Assembly (NCBI RefSeq): GCF_001667275.1
Contig: NZ_LZHV01000058.1
Span: 124,001-188,000 of the forward strand
DNA from: Mycobacterium sp. ACS4054
GTDB taxonomy: Bacteria; Actinomycetota; Actinomycetes; Mycobacteriales; Mycobacteriaceae
Direction: 5' to 3'
DNA length: 64,000 bases
Every line of letters starts with the position of its first letter. Position 1 is the first letter of the stretch. The position numbers were made by a program, and so were the translations under genes. This document shows, in pieces, positions 14,668 to 23,542 of the stretch. Below the pieces are notes generated by a model that searched no databases, had not been told where the DNA came from, and was given only the letters and a program-made list of their open reading frames with translations.

Positions 14668-15540
14668 ATGAACGAGTTGAAGTATCTGGAGCTGCACGGC
14701 GATCGCGTCGCGTACCGCGACGAGGGCGACGGCGAGGCGCTCCTGCTCATCCACGGCATGGCCGGCAGCTCGGAGACCTGGCGGTCGGTGATTCCGCCGC
14801 TGTCGAAGAAGTTCCGCGTGATCGCGCCCGATCTGCTCGGGCACGGCGAGTCGGCGAAACCCCGCACGGACTATTCGCTGGGTGCTTTCGCGGTCTGGCT
14901 TCGCGACCTGCTCGACGAGCTCGGCGTGAGCCAGGCCACCCTGGTCGGCCAATCGCTGGGCGGCGGGGTCGCGATGCAGTTCGTCTACCAGCACCCTGAC
15001 TACGCCAAGCGGTTGATCCTGATCAGCAGCGGCGGCCTGGGCCCGGACGTGGGATGGGTGCTGCGGCTGCTCTCGGCGCCCGGCGCCGAGCTGGTATTGC
15101 CGATCATCGCGCCGAAGCCCGTGCTGTCCATCGGCAACCGGCTGCGGTCCTGGATGAAGAGCGCCGGCATCCAGTCGCCGCGCGGGGCGGAGCTGTGGAG
15201 CGCCTATTCGTCGCTGTCCGACGGCGACACCCGGCAGTCGTTCCTGCGGACGCTGCGGTCGGTGGTCGACTACCGCGGCCAGGCGGTCAGCGCGCTCAGC
15301 AGGCTGCGGCTGCGTCAAGACCTACCGATCATGGCGATCTGGGGCGAGCGCGACGGCATCATCCCCGTCGATCACGCCTACGCCGCGCACGAGGCCCGCA
15401 CCGACGCCAGGCTCGAAATCCTGCCCGACGTCGGGCATTTCGCGCAGGTCGAGGCGCCCAGCCAGGTCGTGGAGCTGATCGAGGATTTCATCGCCAACGG
15501 TGAGCGCCACGAGTCGGAAAGCGAGCGGCTGCACTCGTAG
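14668..15540 (+). CDS. Alpha/beta hydrolase
   Basis: The 290-residue hydrolase has the oxyanion segment LLIHGMAGSSETW, the DLLGHGES segment, nucleophile Ser in GQSLGGG around residue 100, a catalytic Asp in WGERDGIIP and His in DVGHFAQ. It resembles mycobacterial hydrolases of the Rv2715 type, candidates for ester or C-C bond hydrolysis. ATG 14668 is taken since the ten residues before it (from 14638) are not conserved-looking. It is divergent from the NYN gene and followed 54 bp later by the P450 gene on the same strand. Confidence 0.83.
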   Translation: MNELKYLELHGDRVAYRDEGDGEALLLIHGMAGSSETWRSVIPPLSKKFRVIAPDLLGHGESAKPRTDYSLGAFAVWLRDLLDELGVSQATLVGQSLGGGVAMQFVYQHPDYAKRLILISSGGLGPDVGWVLRLLSAPGAELVLPIIAPKPVLSIGNRLRSWMKSAGIQSPRGAELWSAYSSLSDGDTRQSFLRTLRSVVDYRGQAVSALSRLRLRQDLPIMAIWGERDGIIPVDHAYAAHEARTDARLEILPDVGHFAQVEAPSQVVELIEDFIANGERHESESERLHS

Positions 15541-15594
15541 ACCCCGGCAACTCGGTTCCGCGCCGTCGCGCAAGGCGGCCGTAGAATTACCGGG

Positions 15595-16983
15595 ATGCGC
15601 AAAGCCGCGCGTACCGCCCTTCCGCCGGGGCCGCCACTGCCCCGGGCGCTACAGGCCGCGTTCATGTTGCACCGCGGGTCACACTTCGTGGCCGCCTGTC
15701 GGCGCCGCTATGGGAATGTGTTCACGCTTCGCGTCGCGTCGATGGGCACGCTGGTGTATTTGGCCGACCCGGCCGACGTCAAGGCGGTGTTCGCCGGCGA
15801 CCCGCGCGTCTTCCATGCCGGAGAAGCGAATTCGATCCTGAGCGGGTTGCTCGGCGACAGCTCGCTTCTGGTGATCGACGACGACATCCATCGGGATCGA
15901 CGCCGCCTGATGCTGCCGCCATTTCATCGCGACGCCGTCGCACGCCAGGCCGCATTGATGGCCCAGATCGCCGCGGACAAGATCGCGGGCTGGCCGGTGG
16001 GCAAGAGCTTCGCCGCCGCGCCCAAGATGTCGGAGATCACCCTCGAGGTCATCCTGCGGACGGTCATCGGCGCCACGGACCCGGCCCGGCTCGCCGCCCT
16101 GCGCGCGATCATGCCCCAGCTGCTCACCGTGGGACCATGGGCGACGCTGGCACTGGCGAAGCCCGACCTGCAGCGCCACCTCCCGTGGCGGCGGTTGCGT
16201 GAGCGGATGGCCGAAGCCGACCGGCTGCTCTACGCGGAGATCGCCGAGCGCCGCGCGGACCCCAACCTGGCCGACCGCACCGATGTGCTGGCGATGCTGG
16301 TGCGCGCTGACGATGCCGGGCACACGATGTCGGACGGCGAGTTGCGTGACCAACTGATGACGCTGCTGGTGGCCGGGCACGACACCACCGCGAACGGCCT
16401 GTCGTGGGCGCTCGAGCGGTTGACCCGCCACCCCGCCGCCCTGGCCAAGGCGGTGGCTGCGGCCGAGGCCAGCGCCGTCGGCGATCCGGCCGGCGACGAA
16501 TATCTCGACGCGCTGATCAAGGAGACATTGCGGGTCCGCCCGGTGGTCTTCGACGTGGGCCGGGTGCTCACCGAACCGGCCGACGTTGCGGGCTACCGGC
16601 TACCGGCGGGGGTCATGGTGGCCCCCGGGATTGGGTTGGTGCACACCAGCGCCGCCATCTACAGCCACCCGCAGCGATTCGACCCCGACCGCATGCTGGG
16701 CGCCGCCCTGACCCCGACGACGTGGTTCCCGTTCGGGGGCGGCAACCGCCGCTGTCTGGGCGCCGGCTTCGCCTCGGTCGAGATGCGCGTGGTGTTACGC
16801 GAGATTCTGCGCCGCGTCGAGCTGTGTACCACGACCGCGGCCGACGAGCGCCAGAAGCTGAAATTCGTTGTCCTGGTGCCACATCGCGGCGCTCGGGTTC
16901 GCCTGCGGGCGATCCGGGACGTTTCCGCGGTTAGCGGGCAACCGCAGTTCGCTGGCCGCGGTAGTCCACCTGCCAGTGCTTGA
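15595..16983 (+). CDS. Cytochrome P450, CYP135/CYP138-like
   Basis: The 462-residue P450 starts with a Pro-rich hinge (LPPGPPLPRAL), has the I-helix motif AGHDTTAN around residue 263, the ExxR element in KETLRVRP and the haem loop FPFGGGNRRCLGAGFA with the thiolate Cys near 388. The PPGPxxP start and FGGGxRRCxGAxxA loop are typical of the mycobacterial CYP135/CYP138 group, whose natural substrates are not settled. Its 3' end overlaps the convergent CYP125-like gene by 53 bp. No redox partner gene is adjacent. Confidence 0.9.
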   Translation: MRKAARTALPPGPPLPRALQAAFMLHRGSHFVAACRRRYGNVFTLRVASMGTLVYLADPADVKAVFAGDPRVFHAGEANSILSGLLGDSSLLVIDDDIHRDRRRLMLPPFHRDAVARQAALMAQIAADKIAGWPVGKSFAAAPKMSEITLEVILRTVIGATDPARLAALRAIMPQLLTVGPWATLALAKPDLQRHLPWRRLRERMAEADRLLYAEIAERRADPNLADRTDVLAMLVRADDAGHTMSDGELRDQLMTLLVAGHDTTANGLSWALERLTRHPAALAKAVAAAEASAVGDPAGDEYLDALIKETLRVRPVVFDVGRVLTEPADVAGYRLPAGVMVAPGIGLVHTSAAIYSHPQRFDPDRMLGAALTPTTWFPFGGGNRRCLGAGFASVEMRVVLREILRRVELCTTTAADERQKLKFVVLVPHRGARVRLRAIRDVSAVSGQPQFAGRGSPPASA

Positions 16984-18184
16984 TGCCGTTGATGAACGAC
17001 GACCGCAACCGCTCCGGCTGCGCGAGCGGGGTCAGGTCGGGCACGAGATCGGCGAGCGCGTTGAACATCAACTCGATCGTCATGCGCGCCAGGTTGGCAC
17101 CGATGCAGTAGTGCGCCCCGGTGCCGCCGAAGCCGACGTGCGGGTTCGGGCTGCGCAGGACATTGAACGAGTACGGGTCGTCGAAGACCTCTTCGTCGAA
17201 GTTGGCCGAGCGATAGAACAGCACCACCCGCTGGCCCTTCGCGATCCGGACGCCGCCGAGTTCGGTGTCCCGGCGCGCGGTGCGCTGAAAGGCCGTGATC
17301 GGTGTCGCCCAACGGATGATCTCGTCCGCCGCGGTCTTGGGTCGCCGAGCCCTGAACAACTCCCACTGCGCCGGGTAGTCGGTGAAGGCCATCATGCCCT
17401 GGGTGATCGAGTTGCGGGTCGTCTCGTTTCCGGCGATGGCCAGCGTGACCACGAACATGCCGAACTCCGCCTCCGACAGGTGCTGGCCCTCGGCGTCGGC
17501 CCGGACCAGCGTGGTGACGATGTCGTCGCCGGGATTCTCGCGCTTGCGGGCCGCCAACTGCATTGCGTACCAAATCAATTCGCCGGCGGAGGTGAGCGCG
17601 TCGTTGCCGGCGAACTCCGGGTCGTCGCTGCCGATCATGTTGTTGGTCCAGTCGAACAGCTTGTCGTAATCCTCCTGCGGCACCCCCAGCAGCCCGGAGA
17701 TCGCCTGCAGCGGTAGCTCGCAGGCCACCTGCCGGACGAAGTCCCCCGAGCCCGCCGCCGCGGCCTCGGTCACGACGCGGCGCGCCCGCTCGGAAAGCCC
17801 GGCCCGCAGCCGCTCGACCGCGCGGGGCGTGAAGGCCCGCGAGACGATCTTGCGCAACCGGCTGTGCTCGGGGTCGTCCATCATGATCATCGACGCCCGC
17901 CCCGCCTCAATCTGCCCGTCCGCCAGGTCTTCTCGGTACCGCGGGACGATCGACTTGGTGGCCGAGGAGAAGACGTCGCTGCGCAGCGAGACATCGCGGA
18001 CGTCGCGTTGCTTGGTCACCACCCAGTAGCCGCCGTCGCCGAACCCGCCCGCGCCGGGCGCCTGCTCGTTCCACCAGATCGGTTCCGTGGCGCGCAGTTC
18101 GGCGAACTCCCGCACCGGGAGGCGGTGGGCATAGATGTCGGGGTCGGTGAAGTCGAAGCCCGGCGGGAGGTTCGGCGTGGCCAT
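16931..18184 (-). CDS. CYP125-family cytochrome P450 (sterol side-chain oxidase-like)
   Basis: The 417-residue protein is very close along its length to M. tuberculosis CYP125A1, which oxidises the terminal carbon of the cholesterol side chain: the N-terminus LPPGFDFTDPDIYAHRLP, NEQAPGAGGFGDGGYWVVTK, the I-helix AGNETTRN, ExxR in DEIIRWATP, and the haem loop FGGTGAHYCIGANLAR. The usual CYP125 neighbours (fadE28-fadE29, kstR regulon) are absent, so this is likely a second CYP125 paralogue rather than the main cholesterol gene. Substrate preference may therefore differ. It is divergent from the small exported protein gene at 18280. Confidence 0.88.
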   Translation of the reverse strand: MATPNLPPGFDFTDPDIYAHRLPVREFAELRATEPIWWNEQAPGAGGFGDGGYWVVTKQRDVRDVSLRSDVFSSATKSIVPRYREDLADGQIEAGRASMIMMDDPEHSRLRKIVSRAFTPRAVERLRAGLSERARRVVTEAAAAGSGDFVRQVACELPLQAISGLLGVPQEDYDKLFDWTNNMIGSDDPEFAGNDALTSAGELIWYAMQLAARKRENPGDDIVTTLVRADAEGQHLSEAEFGMFVVTLAIAGNETTRNSITQGMMAFTDYPAQWELFRARRPKTAADEIIRWATPITAFQRTARRDTELGGVRIAKGQRVVLFYRSANFDEEVFDDPYSFNVLRSPNPHVGFGGTGAHYCIGANLARMTIELMFNALADLVPDLTPLAQPERLRSSFINGIKHWQVDYRGQRTAVAR

Positions 18185-18279
18185 CGGCTTCCTCCTCGGA
18201 CGCGCTTGGGATCGGTAGCAAACCCGACGTGTCTTACTGCCAGCACCATAAAGCCGAGCAATGAAGAAAAGAAGGCTCC

Positions 18280-18681
18280 ATGAAAATCACGGCGATAGTG
18301 GCGGCGGGCCTCGCGGCCGGCGCGCTGGCAACGGCCGCTTGCGCGCAGGCCGAGATCACGGCGGCGCCCGCCGCGACCCACTCCTATCCCTTGGCCCCGC
18401 CGGCTGACCCCGAAGCGGAAGTCGCGGATTTGCAGCAGCAGGTGTCCGACCTGCACGACAACTGGGACAACCTCACCCCGGCGCAACGCCAGCAGCGGCT
18501 GACGCAGCTGCAGCAGCAGGCCACCAGGGTGTCCAACGACACGCAGAACCTGCCGCCGGAGCAGCGGCCCGGGGTGGAAATGCGGCTGCTGCAGACCATG
18601 TTCGAGCTGTTCGACCTGGTGCGAAAGGCCCAGGGGCCAAACCAACCCTGCTACTTCCCGGCCTGCCTGCCCGGCCTTTAG
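18280..18681 (+). CDS. Small exported helical protein
   Basis: The 133-residue product has a signal peptide (ITAIVAAGLAAGALATAACAQA, residues about 3-24; the Cys could also be a lipobox Cys), a Pro/Ala linker, then two Gln-rich amphipathic helices (EVADLQQQVSDLHDNW and QRQQRLTQLQQQATRV) that look like a short coiled-coil hairpin, and a tail with two Cys (PCYFPACLPGL). I recognise no family. It is convergent with the FUSC gene, overlapping by 4 bp at the stop codons. Confidence 0.72.
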   Translation: MKITAIVAAGLAAGALATAACAQAEITAAPAATHSYPLAPPADPEAEVADLQQQVSDLHDNWDNLTPAQRQQRLTQLQQQATRVSNDTQNLPPEQRPGVEMRLLQTMFELFDLVRKAQGPNQPCYFPACLPGL

Positions 18682-20912
18682 CCGGCGTCGATTCGGCTGG
18701 GCGGCGCCGCGGTTTCGCGCCCACCGAGGTTGGTGGCCGCCGTCACCACCGCCCGCTCGATCTGGCGCAGCGCGTGCACCGCGGTGAGCAACCGCCGGGT
18801 ATCGGGCCCCTCGCGCTGCCGCGCCAGGGTCTCTGCGGCGTCGAGGTCGTCGGCCGCGGAGACGATGGTCGGCGCGCGGCCGGTGCCGATGGCGGCGGCC
18901 AGCGCGTCGATGTTGCGGCGCGTCTGTTCCGCCGCGGCCGTGAACGCTTGCGCCACGGGTTCCGAGCCCGCCGGGCCCCGGTACTGCTCGCTGCTGCGCG
19001 CCAGGCTGCGGCCGTAGCGGTCGCAGGCGGCGAAGATGCGCAGCGCCCGGCGAATGCTGCGCCGGCCCGCGAGCCCGGCGACCCCGGCCAGCAACGGCTT
19101 GGCGGTGACCCGGAACTGCTGCAGGTCCCGGTCCAGCTGGCGCGCCCGCTCCGAAGGGCTGACGCCCTCGTCCTCGCCGAACATGTTCGCGGCGGAGGCG
19201 TCGATCAGCGCCGACAGGCTGGCCAGGAACGTGCGGGTGTCATCGCGGATCGCGGCGCGGGTGTGTGTCGGCAGCACGACGATGGCCACGGTGGCCCCGA
19301 TGACCGCTCCGAGCGCGGTCTCTTCGATCCGCAACATCAATACGCCGAACGAGAATTGGCCGAGCAGGCCGTACAGCAACGCCAGCATGGTGGTGATCCA
19401 GAAGGTCATCAGGCTGTAGGTGACCGTCATGAAATAGAACGCGCAAAACAGGCAGACGAAGATCCCGGCCAGCGCGGCCGTCTTGTCGCCGGCCAGCACC
19501 GAGGCCACCAGCACGCCGCAGGGCACGCCCAGCAAGGTGCCGAGCAGGCGTTGCCAGCCCTTGGTCAGGGTCTCGCCCCACGAGTTGGTGCCGGCGAAGA
19601 TGACGAACGCGGCGATCACCGCCCAATACCAGCGGGCCGGTGACACCAGCTCGCCGGCGACGATGGCCAGCGACGCGGCGACGGCGACCTGAATGGCCTG
19701 CCGGGTGGTCGGCCGGAGGCCCTCGGGCGGCACATCCTCAACGGGCTCGGCGGCAGCGTCCGGGCCGTCGGATGCCGGCGGCCGCTCGCTGTTCGTGCCG
19801 TCCGGGGCGCCGGTGGCGGCGTGGTCGACGATGGCCCGGACGTCGGCGGTCGCGGTGGCGGCGTTGATTATCGCCAGGGCGAGGCGGCGCACCGCGGCGC
19901 CGCCGGAATCGTCGTCGTTCTGCGCGTCCAGCAGCCGCCGCGCCTGGTCGGCGGCGCGCCGAAGGCCGTCGGGTTCGGGCAGGCGGATCGCCCGCGCCAG
20001 CCCCGACAGCGCGCCGACGAGCGCGGCCCGGGTCGGCGCGGGGATGGCGGTCGGGGTCTGCGAGGACAGGGCCGCGGCGCGCCGGCCGGCCGTGGCCACC
20101 CACTCGATGGCCAGCTCCGCGTCCAGCAGCCAGGGGGCCAACTGTTCGGCCGTGACGCCCGGCCACAGCATGGCCGGGTCGGCCTTGTCCTCGATCTGGC
20201 TCTGCACCATCAGCGCGGTCTCGTTGAGCCGGAGGGTGCGGGCCCGCATCCGGCGCCGGCGCCGTTCATCGAGGCGGCCCGTGCGCACGGCCTCGGCGGT
20301 GGTGTCGACGACGATCGCCATCCGCGCCCGCAACGCCCGGATGGTCGCCCGCAGCACGCGCTCGGGCCGGTCGGGCATGACGTAGGTGGTCATCACGAAC
20401 GTGCACACCGTGCCCACCGCGACCGCCCCGATCATCCACGGCAGCTCCGAGACGCTCGCCCGCAGGTAGAGCGTGAAGAAGTAGGACATGAACGCGACCA
20501 TGCCCAGCGCCCGGCCGCGCGCGCCGAAGCGGCGAATGTAGGCGGCGGTGAAGACGACGACCACGAACACCGCGTCACTGATCACCGGGTGGGGCGCGAG
20601 CGCCGCGGCGCCCGGCGTGGACGCGGCGGCGGGCAAGGGCAGCAGCGCCATGGTGATCCGCTGCTGGCGCGGGTCCGGTTCGTTGACCGATCGCGACGCG
20701 ACCATGGTGATGACGACGCCCAGCAGGGCGACCGTCAGCGGCTGTCCCGTCGCGCGGGTCAGGAGGTAGAGGGCCAGCAGCGAGCAGGCGAGCGCGGCCG
20801 TCGTCCGCGTCGCCATGCGCAGCCGCAGCAGACCGGGATCGGAGCCGATCAGCCAGTTGCGGGCTTGCTCGTAGAGCACGGGCACCCCTTCCCAACCTGC
20901 CGAACGCGTCAT
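18678..20912 (-). CDS. FUSC-family membrane transporter (aromatic acid exporter-like)
   Basis: The 744-residue protein has two hydrophobic blocks: an N-terminal one (about residues 30-175, with LACSLLALYLL, VALLGVVITMVAS and VFVVVVFTAAYI) and a second at about 390-560 (AIQVAVAASLAIVAGELV, YWAVIAAFVIFAGTNSWGETL, FYFMTVTYSLMTFWITTMLALLYG). Long helical cytoplasmic parts follow each. That duplicated layout with the TNSWGETLxKGxQRLLGTLLG segment is typical of FUSC/YccS proteins, which export aromatic acids or related compounds. ATG 20912 is assumed; GTG codons a few residues later are possible, and the open frame to 21383 runs antisense through galT and is rejected. Confidence 0.8.
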   Translation of the reverse strand: MTRSAGWEGVPVLYEQARNWLIGSDPGLLRLRMATRTTAALACSLLALYLLTRATGQPLTVALLGVVITMVASRSVNEPDPRQQRITMALLPLPAAASTPGAAALAPHPVISDAVFVVVVFTAAYIRRFGARGRALGMVAFMSYFFTLYLRASVSELPWMIGAVAVGTVCTFVMTTYVMPDRPERVLRATIRALRARMAIVVDTTAEAVRTGRLDERRRRRMRARTLRLNETALMVQSQIEDKADPAMLWPGVTAEQLAPWLLDAELAIEWVATAGRRAAALSSQTPTAIPAPTRAALVGALSGLARAIRLPEPDGLRRAADQARRLLDAQNDDDSGGAAVRRLALAIINAATATADVRAIVDHAATGAPDGTNSERPPASDGPDAAAEPVEDVPPEGLRPTTRQAIQVAVAASLAIVAGELVSPARWYWAVIAAFVIFAGTNSWGETLTKGWQRLLGTLLGVPCGVLVASVLAGDKTAALAGIFVCLFCAFYFMTVTYSLMTFWITTMLALLYGLLGQFSFGVLMLRIEETALGAVIGATVAIVVLPTHTRAAIRDDTRTFLASLSALIDASAANMFGEDEGVSPSERARQLDRDLQQFRVTAKPLLAGVAGLAGRRSIRRALRIFAACDRYGRSLARSSEQYRGPAGSEPVAQAFTAAAEQTRRNIDALAAAIGTGRAPTIVSAADDLDAAETLARQREGPDTRRLLTAVHALRQIERAVVTAATNLGGRETAAPPSRIDAG

Positions 20913-20950
20913 GGTTACCCGAAGTTCGGCACCAGCTAGTCTTCGACATC

Positions 20951-22030
20951 GTGACAGCGCCGACGCGGGCCAAGCTGGCCGACGGCCGTGACCTGCTGTT
21001 CTTCGCGCTGCCGGGGCACCGCCCGACGCCAGTCGAAGATCGCAGGCCCTTGCCCGCGCGCGACGGGCAGCGCACCGAATTGCGGTTCGACCGGACCACG
21101 GGCCAATGGGTGATCGTCGCGGCGCTGCGGCAGGACCGCACCTACAAGCCGCCCCCGGACCAGTGCCCGCTGTGCCCGGGCCCGACCGGGTTGACCAGCG
21201 AGGTGCCCGCCCCCGACTACGACGTCGTCGTGTTCGAGAACCGCTTCCCCAGCCTGTCCGGCACCGGCCCGGCGCTCGCGCCCGCCGGTGACGGTTTCGT
21301 GTCCGTCCCAGGCCAGGGCCGCAGCGAGGTGATCTGCTTCTCCAGCGACCACACCGGATCGTTCGCGGGCCTGGCACCGGCACATGCCCGGCTGGTCATC
21401 GAGGCGTGGCGGCACCGCACCGGCGAGCTGTTGACCACGCCGGGCGTCGAGCAGGTGTTCTGCTTCGAGAACCGCGGCGAGGAGATCGGCGTCACGCTGA
21501 CCCATCCGCACGGCCAGATCTACGGCTACCCCTATCTGACCCCGCGAACCGCCGCCATGCTCGGGCAGGCCCGCGAACACCGAAACCGCCACGGCACCAA
21601 CCTTTTCGGTGATCTCCTGGGCGGCGAAGTCGCCGACGGCAGCCGCATCGTCGCGCGCGACGACCTGTTCACCGCGTTCGTGCCGTTCGCCGCGCGCTGG
21701 CCCGTCGAGGTGCACATCTACCCGAACAGGTTCGTGCGCAACGTGACCGAACTCGACGGCGACGAGCTGGACGGCTTCGCGCGCGTCTACCTCGACGTGC
21801 TGAAGCGATTCGACCGGATGTATTCGGCACCGCTGCCCTACATTTCGGCGTTGCACCAGTACGCCGACACCGACGCCCAGGCGGACGGCTACTTTCACGT
21901 CGAGTTGATGTCGATCCGGCGCAGCGCCACCAAGCTCAAGTACCTGGCGGCCTCCGAGTCCGCCATGGACGCGTTCATCAGCGACGTCACGCCCGAAAGC
22001 GTGGCCGGGCGACTGCGGGAACTGGGTTGA
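20951..22030 (+). CDS. galT: Galactose-1-phosphate uridylyltransferase
   Basis: GalT exchanges UDP-glucose and galactose-1-phosphate in the Leloir pathway in the cytosol. The 359-residue protein has the zinc-site CPLCPG near residue 76, the ENRFPSLSG segment and the active site THPHGQIYGYP, whose second His forms the uridylyl intermediate, around residue 186. The C-terminal domain with HVELMSIRRS is complete. In M. tuberculosis the gene is annotated in two pieces (galTa/galTb); here it is one intact frame. It starts at ATG 20951, divergent from the FUSC gene, and overlaps galK by four bases. Confidence 0.93.
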   Translation: MTAPTRAKLADGRDLLFFALPGHRPTPVEDRRPLPARDGQRTELRFDRTTGQWVIVAALRQDRTYKPPPDQCPLCPGPTGLTSEVPAPDYDVVVFENRFPSLSGTGPALAPAGDGFVSVPGQGRSEVICFSSDHTGSFAGLAPAHARLVIEAWRHRTGELLTTPGVEQVFCFENRGEEIGVTLTHPHGQIYGYPYLTPRTAAMLGQAREHRNRHGTNLFGDLLGGEVADGSRIVARDDLFTAFVPFAARWPVEVHIYPNRFVRNVTELDGDELDGFARVYLDVLKRFDRMYSAPLPYISALHQYADTDAQADGYFHVELMSIRRSATKLKYLAASESAMDAFISDVTPESVAGRLRELG

Positions 22031-23115
22031 CCGTCCGGTACGCCGCGCCCGGGCGGATCAACCTGATCGGCGAGCACACCGACTACAACCTGGGCTTCGC
22101 GCTGCCGATCGCCCTGCCGCAGCGCACGGTGGTCTCGTTCACCCCCGACGACGGCGACGCGATCACCGTGGCCAGCGACCGCGCCGAGGGGCCGGTGCGC
22201 ATTCCGCTGGACACCGCCCCCGGCGGCGTGGCCGGCTGGGCCGCCTACGTGGCCGGGGTGATCTGGGCGCTGCGCGGGGCGGGCCCCCCGGGCGCCGGCG
22301 GCGCGATGCGGATAACCAGTGACGTGGCCATGGGGTCGGGCCTGTCGTCGTCGGCGGCGCTCGAGTGCGCGGCGCTGGGCGCGATCGCGGCGGCCGCCGG
22401 CGTGCGCATCGAGGCCAAAGACCAGGCGCGCCTCGCCCAGCGCGCCGAAAACGACTACGTCGGCGCCCCCACGGGCCTGCTCGACCAGCTGGCCTCGCTC
22501 TTCGCCCGGCCGGCCACCGCGCTGCTGATCGACTTCCGCGACCTCACGGTCGCGCCGGTGGCCTTCGGCCCGGACGCCGCGGGCGTCGCGCTGCTGCTGA
22601 TCGACTCCCGCGCCCGCCACAGCCACGCGGGCGGCGAGTACGCCGCGCGCCGCGCATCCTGCGAGCGGGCGGCGGCCGATCTCGGGGCGTCGTCACTGCG
22701 GGACGTCCAGGACCGCGGGCCGTCGGCCGTGGCGGCGGTGCACGACCCCCTCGACGCCCGCCGCGCCCGCCACGTGCTGAGCGAGAATCAGCGGGTGCTC
22801 GATTGCGTTGGCGCGCTTCGTGATTCGGACTTCGTCACTGTCGGGCAGATCTTCACCGCCTCGCACGCGTCCATGCGTGACGACTTCGGCATCACCACCG
22901 AACACATCGATCTGATCGCGGACACCGCGGTGCGGGCCGGCGCGCTTGGCGCTCGGATGACCGGCGGCGGGTTCGGTGGCTGTGTGATCGCGCTGGTGCC
23001 GGCCGAGCGCACCGGCGCGGTCGACGAGGCGGTGCGGCGGGCGCTGGCCGACGCCGGCCTCGAACGTCCGGTCATCACACGATCCCGCGCCGCCGCCGGC
23101 GCGGGTCCGGCCTGA
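22027..23115 (+). CDS. galK: Galactokinase
   Basis: GalK phosphorylates alpha-D-galactose with ATP. The 362-residue protein begins with the galactokinase signature (GRINLIGEHTDYNLGFALP), followed by the GHMP ATP-binding loop GSGLSSSAALECAALG around residue 104 and the third GHMP motif MTGGGFGGCVIALVP near residue 315. It starts at TTG 22027 within the TTGA that contains the galT stop codon, so translation is coupled to galT. The rare TTG start may lower yield. Confidence 0.93.
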   Translation: MTVRYAAPGRINLIGEHTDYNLGFALPIALPQRTVVSFTPDDGDAITVASDRAEGPVRIPLDTAPGGVAGWAAYVAGVIWALRGAGPPGAGGAMRITSDVAMGSGLSSSAALECAALGAIAAAAGVRIEAKDQARLAQRAENDYVGAPTGLLDQLASLFARPATALLIDFRDLTVAPVAFGPDAAGVALLLIDSRARHSHAGGEYAARRASCERAAADLGASSLRDVQDRGPSAVAAVHDPLDARRARHVLSENQRVLDCVGALRDSDFVTVGQIFTASHASMRDDFGITTEHIDLIADTAVRAGALGARMTGGGFGGCVIALVPAERTGAVDEAVRRALADAGLERPVITRSRAAAGAGPA

Positions 23116-23144
23116 CTCGTCGAAACGGACGCAAATCCCCGGCC

Positions 23145-23177
23145 ATAGCTGCAACGCGCGACGCGATAGCTGTAACG
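23145..23177 (+). promoter_or_regulatory. Two direct repeats ATAGCTGYAACG spaced by 21 bp
   Basis: ATAGCTGCAACG (23145-23156) and ATAGCTGTAACG (23166-23177) differ at one base and are 21 bp apart start to start, two turns of the helix. They end 8 bp before the ATG at 23186. The second copy is part of an ATAGC...GCTAT dyad. A regulator binding both on one face is plausible. Confidence 0.4.
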
Positions 23178-23185
23178 TAACGGCT

Positions 23186-23542
23186 ATGCCTGGGATGACG
23201 TGCGCGGTGTGCGGCGCGGGCTTCGCGGCCCGTTCCGACGCGGTGTACTGCTCGTCGGCGTGCCGGCAAAAGGCGCATCGCGCCCGATCGGCGCGCCGGA
23301 CCGCGGCGCTGCGGGAGACCTTGCTGCGCCGGGACGCCGGGATGCGTCGGGGCGCGGCGTCCGCCGCCAGGTCGCTGCGGCGTTCGGCCGCCGATTCCAT
23401 GCAGCGCGCGCAGCAGCAGCTCGATCGATCGCGTGAACTGTGTCGCGCGTCGGAGCGGCGGCTGCGGGAAAGCGATGCCATCCGCCGGGCGGCCCTGAAA
23501 ACGACCTCAAACCCGGAGCGTGCGTTGTGGCCTGGGAACTAG
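23186..23542 (+). CDS. Small zinc-finger protein with basic helical tail
   Basis: The 118-residue product has a four-Cys zinc-ribbon-like head (MTCAVCGAGF ... YCSSACRQKAHRAR), with Cys at about 5, 8, 22 and 26, followed by a long basic amphipathic helical tail rich in Arg, Ala and Gln. This could bind nucleic acid or protein. I cannot name a family; it resembles short mycobacterial CxxCG...YCSxxCRQKAHR proteins. Its 3' end overlaps the start of the PAS-ANTAR gene by 16 bp in another frame, so the two are probably translated together. Confidence 0.68.
   Translation: MPGMTCAVCGAGFAARSDAVYCSSACRQKAHRARSARRTAALRETLLRRDAGMRRGAASAARSLRRSAADSMQRAQQQLDRSRELCRASERRLRESDAIRRAALKTTSNPERALWPGN

Noticed and set aside
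18678..21383. N-terminal extension of the FUSC protein to 901 residues
   Set aside because: The extra residues are Arg-rich and antisense to galT; the signal-like start is at 20912.
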